From Oscillospiraceae bacterium (lineage in GTDB: Bacteria > Bacillota > Clostridia > Oscillospirales > Ruminococcaceae), in assembly GCA_016291435.1 (NCBI GenBank), contig JAEEXH010000011.1, positions 1-50,579 of the forward strand: DNA of 50,579 nucleotides. The letters are read 5' to 3'. Made by a program: the position numbers and the translations under genes. Shown piece after piece: positions 49,312 to 50,579 of this stretch. The number at the start of each line of letters is the position of its first letter. Within the stretch, counting starts at the first letter, position 1. The notes under the pieces are model-generated. The model did not search any database. It was given only the letters and a program-made list of their open reading frames with translations, and was not told the DNA's origin.

Positions 49312-50178
49312 TCAGCTCAGGCGCTGCACCAGGAGACGGAAGTCTCTGAGGTCCAGGCAGCCGTCTGCATTCATGTCGGCGTTCTGTGTGAGAACATTTG
49401 CTGTGTTGTCCTCTCCGAGGAGCTTTGCGGAAAGCACGGCATCGCGCAGACCGAGATCGCCGCTGCCGTCAAGGTCGCCGCGGAAGAGAATGCTCTCATG
49501 CTCGGCTGTGCTGATAATATAATCCGGGTCGCCGTCTTCGTCGTGTACCATGGCGATATATGCCTCTTCCACACCCTCTCCGCTGCGGATCGCTTCGAGA
49601 TTACTCAGATAGAGCTGATACACCATTTCATCTGTGTAAGAATCATTCTCCTCCCTCAGCTTTGCAACGGATTCCAGATAAACATAATATCCGCCGTTCG
49701 ACGAACGCACGGTACACGGAACGGAGAAGGATGCTTCCGTCAGCGGCTGCTCAGACCAGACCCCATAGAAAGGGGAATAACCGTAGTCCAGCAAGTATTC
49801 ATAGCAGTTTTCGACGCAGATCACATCCGGGTCGGAAAGGAACGCCTGAACAGTCTCATCATAGGAGCCTTTCCAATCCTGCGTGAATTCCGTTGTGCCG
49901 TCGGCATAGGTCACAGAGAGCCCGGATATAACACGGTTGTAACAATAACCCGTGTCTGTTGTATAGACACAGCCGAAGAAACCGCTTCTCGGATCCTTTC
50001 TCGGGTGCTGATAGATTTCGACAACTTCTTTCCCGAGCACCGCGCTGAGCGATTCCGCATCAAAGCGCTCCGCCGGGATCACCGCATCCGGCGCATATGC
50101 CGCCGCTGAGACCGCCGCCTGCATCAGGAGCACCGCGCCCATGCCGCAGGCAAACAGCTTTGCAAATGTTTTTTTCAT
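49312..50178 (-). CDS. Secreted dockerin-containing protein
   Basis: 288 residues from MKKTFAKLFACGMGAVLL (AAAGGAG 7 bp upstream). Signal peptide 1-28 (Ala-rich end SAAAYA). Residues 30-230 form an unassigned domain with six or so Cys-containing segments (FGCVYTTDTGYCYNRVISGL, DVICVENCYEYLLDYGY). The last 55 residues are a type I dockerin: two calcium loops, GDLDGSGDLGLRDAVLSAKLL and ADMNADGCLDLRDFRLLVQRL. It would dock to a cohesin on a scaffold or the cell surface. The enzymatic or binding role of the front domain is unknown. Own promoter with a palindrome. Confidence 0.88.
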   Translation of the reverse strand: MKKTFAKLFACGMGAVLLMQAAVSAAAYAPDAVIPAERFDAESLSAVLGKEVVEIYQHPRKDPRSGFFGCVYTTDTGYCYNRVISGLSVTYADGTTEFTQDWKGSYDETVQAFLSDPDVICVENCYEYLLDYGYSPFYGVWSEQPLTEASFSVPCTVRSSNGGYYVYLESVAKLREENDSYTDEMVYQLYLSNLEAIRSGEGVEEAYIAMVHDEDGDPDYIISTAEHESILFRGDLDGSGDLGLRDAVLSAKLLGEDNTANVLTQNADMNADGCLDLRDFRLLVQRLS

Positions 50179-50215
50179 AGCGATTCTCCTTTCTGTAAGG
50201 TCAAACGCATCAAAT

Positions 50216-50229
50216 GGAGTATACACTCC
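50216..50229. promoter_or_regulatory. Palindrome below the dockerin promoter
   Basis: GGAGTATACACTCC, 5-bp arms around ATAC, located 10 bp downstream of the -10 and so near the transcript start. Candidate operator. Confidence 0.45.
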
Positions 50230-50239
50230 CCTTGATACT

Positions 50240-50267
50240 ATTATATCATTTTTCGGGGGGGTGTCAA
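50240..50267 (-). promoter_or_regulatory. Dockerin gene promoter
   Basis: TTGACA (50262-50267), 16-bp spacer starting with seven C, TATAAT (50240-50245). Confidence 0.8.
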
Positions 50268-50346
50268 GTGATTTTCCTTATTTTCTCAATGTAATTGTTC
50301 ACGAATTTTGCGATGGATATTTGTGCAGTTTCACGGGGAAAAGCAA

Positions 50347-50557
50347 CGCCGCACCGAAAGCAATCGGCGCGGCGCACAGTCTGTCGATAAAGTCCAAAAA
50401 TCGCGAATCGCAGAGCGATTCGCCTAGGGGCGCCCTCTATCGCAGGGCTCCCCTCTCTCAAAAACCATCCACTGGATGCTTTTTGAGATTCACCCTTGCG
50501 GAGCTCCTAAAGTCAGGGAATTCCGCCCGTTGCGACGGGCGGCGGGGGCGCTGCCCC
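50347..50557. repeat. Run of six hairpins, candidate structured RNA or dispersed repeat
   Basis: No convincing gene lies from 50268 to the window end. In 211 bp there are six stems: 50347-50374 (nested, one mismatch), 50403-50423 (GCGAATCGC / GCGATTCGC), 50426-50454 (ten of eleven pairs), 50456-50488 (14 of 15 pairs, loop ACT), 50523-50542 (CCGCCCGT / ACGGGCGG) and 50545-50557 (GGGGC / GCCCC). The density is unlike ordinary spacer. It may be a repeat family, a non-coding RNA, or the end of a transcript from beyond the window. Confidence 0.45.
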
Positions 50558-50579
50558 TCGACCCTGCAAGCCTTTGAAA

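Noticed and set aside
50264-50461. A 65-codon minus-strand frame at the right edge
   Set aside because: No ribosome binding site, no protein-like pattern, and it overlaps the hairpin run.

Overview
The window looks like chromosome from a high-G+C Gram-positive Clostridia, most likely a Ruminococcus-type Oscillospiraceae. The evidence is a secreted dockerin protein, consistent AAAGGAGG ribosome binding sites, TTGxxx-N17-TATAAT promoters, and three gene orders shared with Bacillus and other Firmicutes: miaB-ymcA-mutS, tig-clpP-clpX-lon-engB, and rplS-rbgA-rnhB-yraN. Of about 54 intact genes only two lie on the + strand (an XRE regulator at 44.9 kb and a DUF3793 gene at 46.2 kb), so the block is strongly co-oriented, probably with replication. 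The taxonomic call is inference.

Layout (most genes are transcribed from high to low coordinates). 1-1.05 kb: a broken IS66-family element (tnpA, tnpB and a 9-codon stub of tnpC) that appears to be cut by a second IS66-type end. 1.1-4.0 kb: aroC, a small exported protein, a DUF4364 protein and yajC. 4.0-4.36 kb: an orphan coding remnant on the + strand. 4.4-24.5 kb: one nearly gap-free run holding three related four-helix membrane proteins, comM, a NERD nuclease-like protein, a lipoprotein, rodA, a 2-hydroxyacid dehydrogenase, miaB, two little-known genes, ymcA, mutS, a lipoprotein esterase, and a PhoB/PhoR-type two-component system coupled to an anchored surface protein. 24.6-33.8 kb: protein quality control (tig, clpP, clpX, lon) followed by an MFS transporter, engB, ridA and an RluA-type pseudouridine synthase. 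33.9-42.8 kb: rplS, two signal peptidases, rbgA, a tandem pair of membrane paralogues, rnhB, yraN, an internally duplicated unknown protein, thrC, DUF1284 and a metallophosphoesterase.

42.9-46.8 kb is the most regulatory part. A CobW-type GTPase, a DUF2325-flavodoxin operon and a divergent DUF3793 gene share a 16-bp GTTA-N8-TAAC palindrome placed on the promoter or at the expected transcription start. This suggests an undescribed metal- or redox-responsive regulon whose regulator lies outside the window. Between these genes, an XRE regulator and a PH-like/SHOCT membrane protein diverge from a pair of matching 18-bp palindromes exactly 50 bp apart.

46.9-50.6 kb: a membrane-anchored DUF4352-like protein, an aldose-epimerase-family protein, a dockerin protein with a palindrome just downstream of its promoter, and a 211-bp run of six hairpins that looks like a structured RNA or a dispersed repeat. 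Both window edges are repeat-like. I saw no tRNA, rRNA or CRISPR array.
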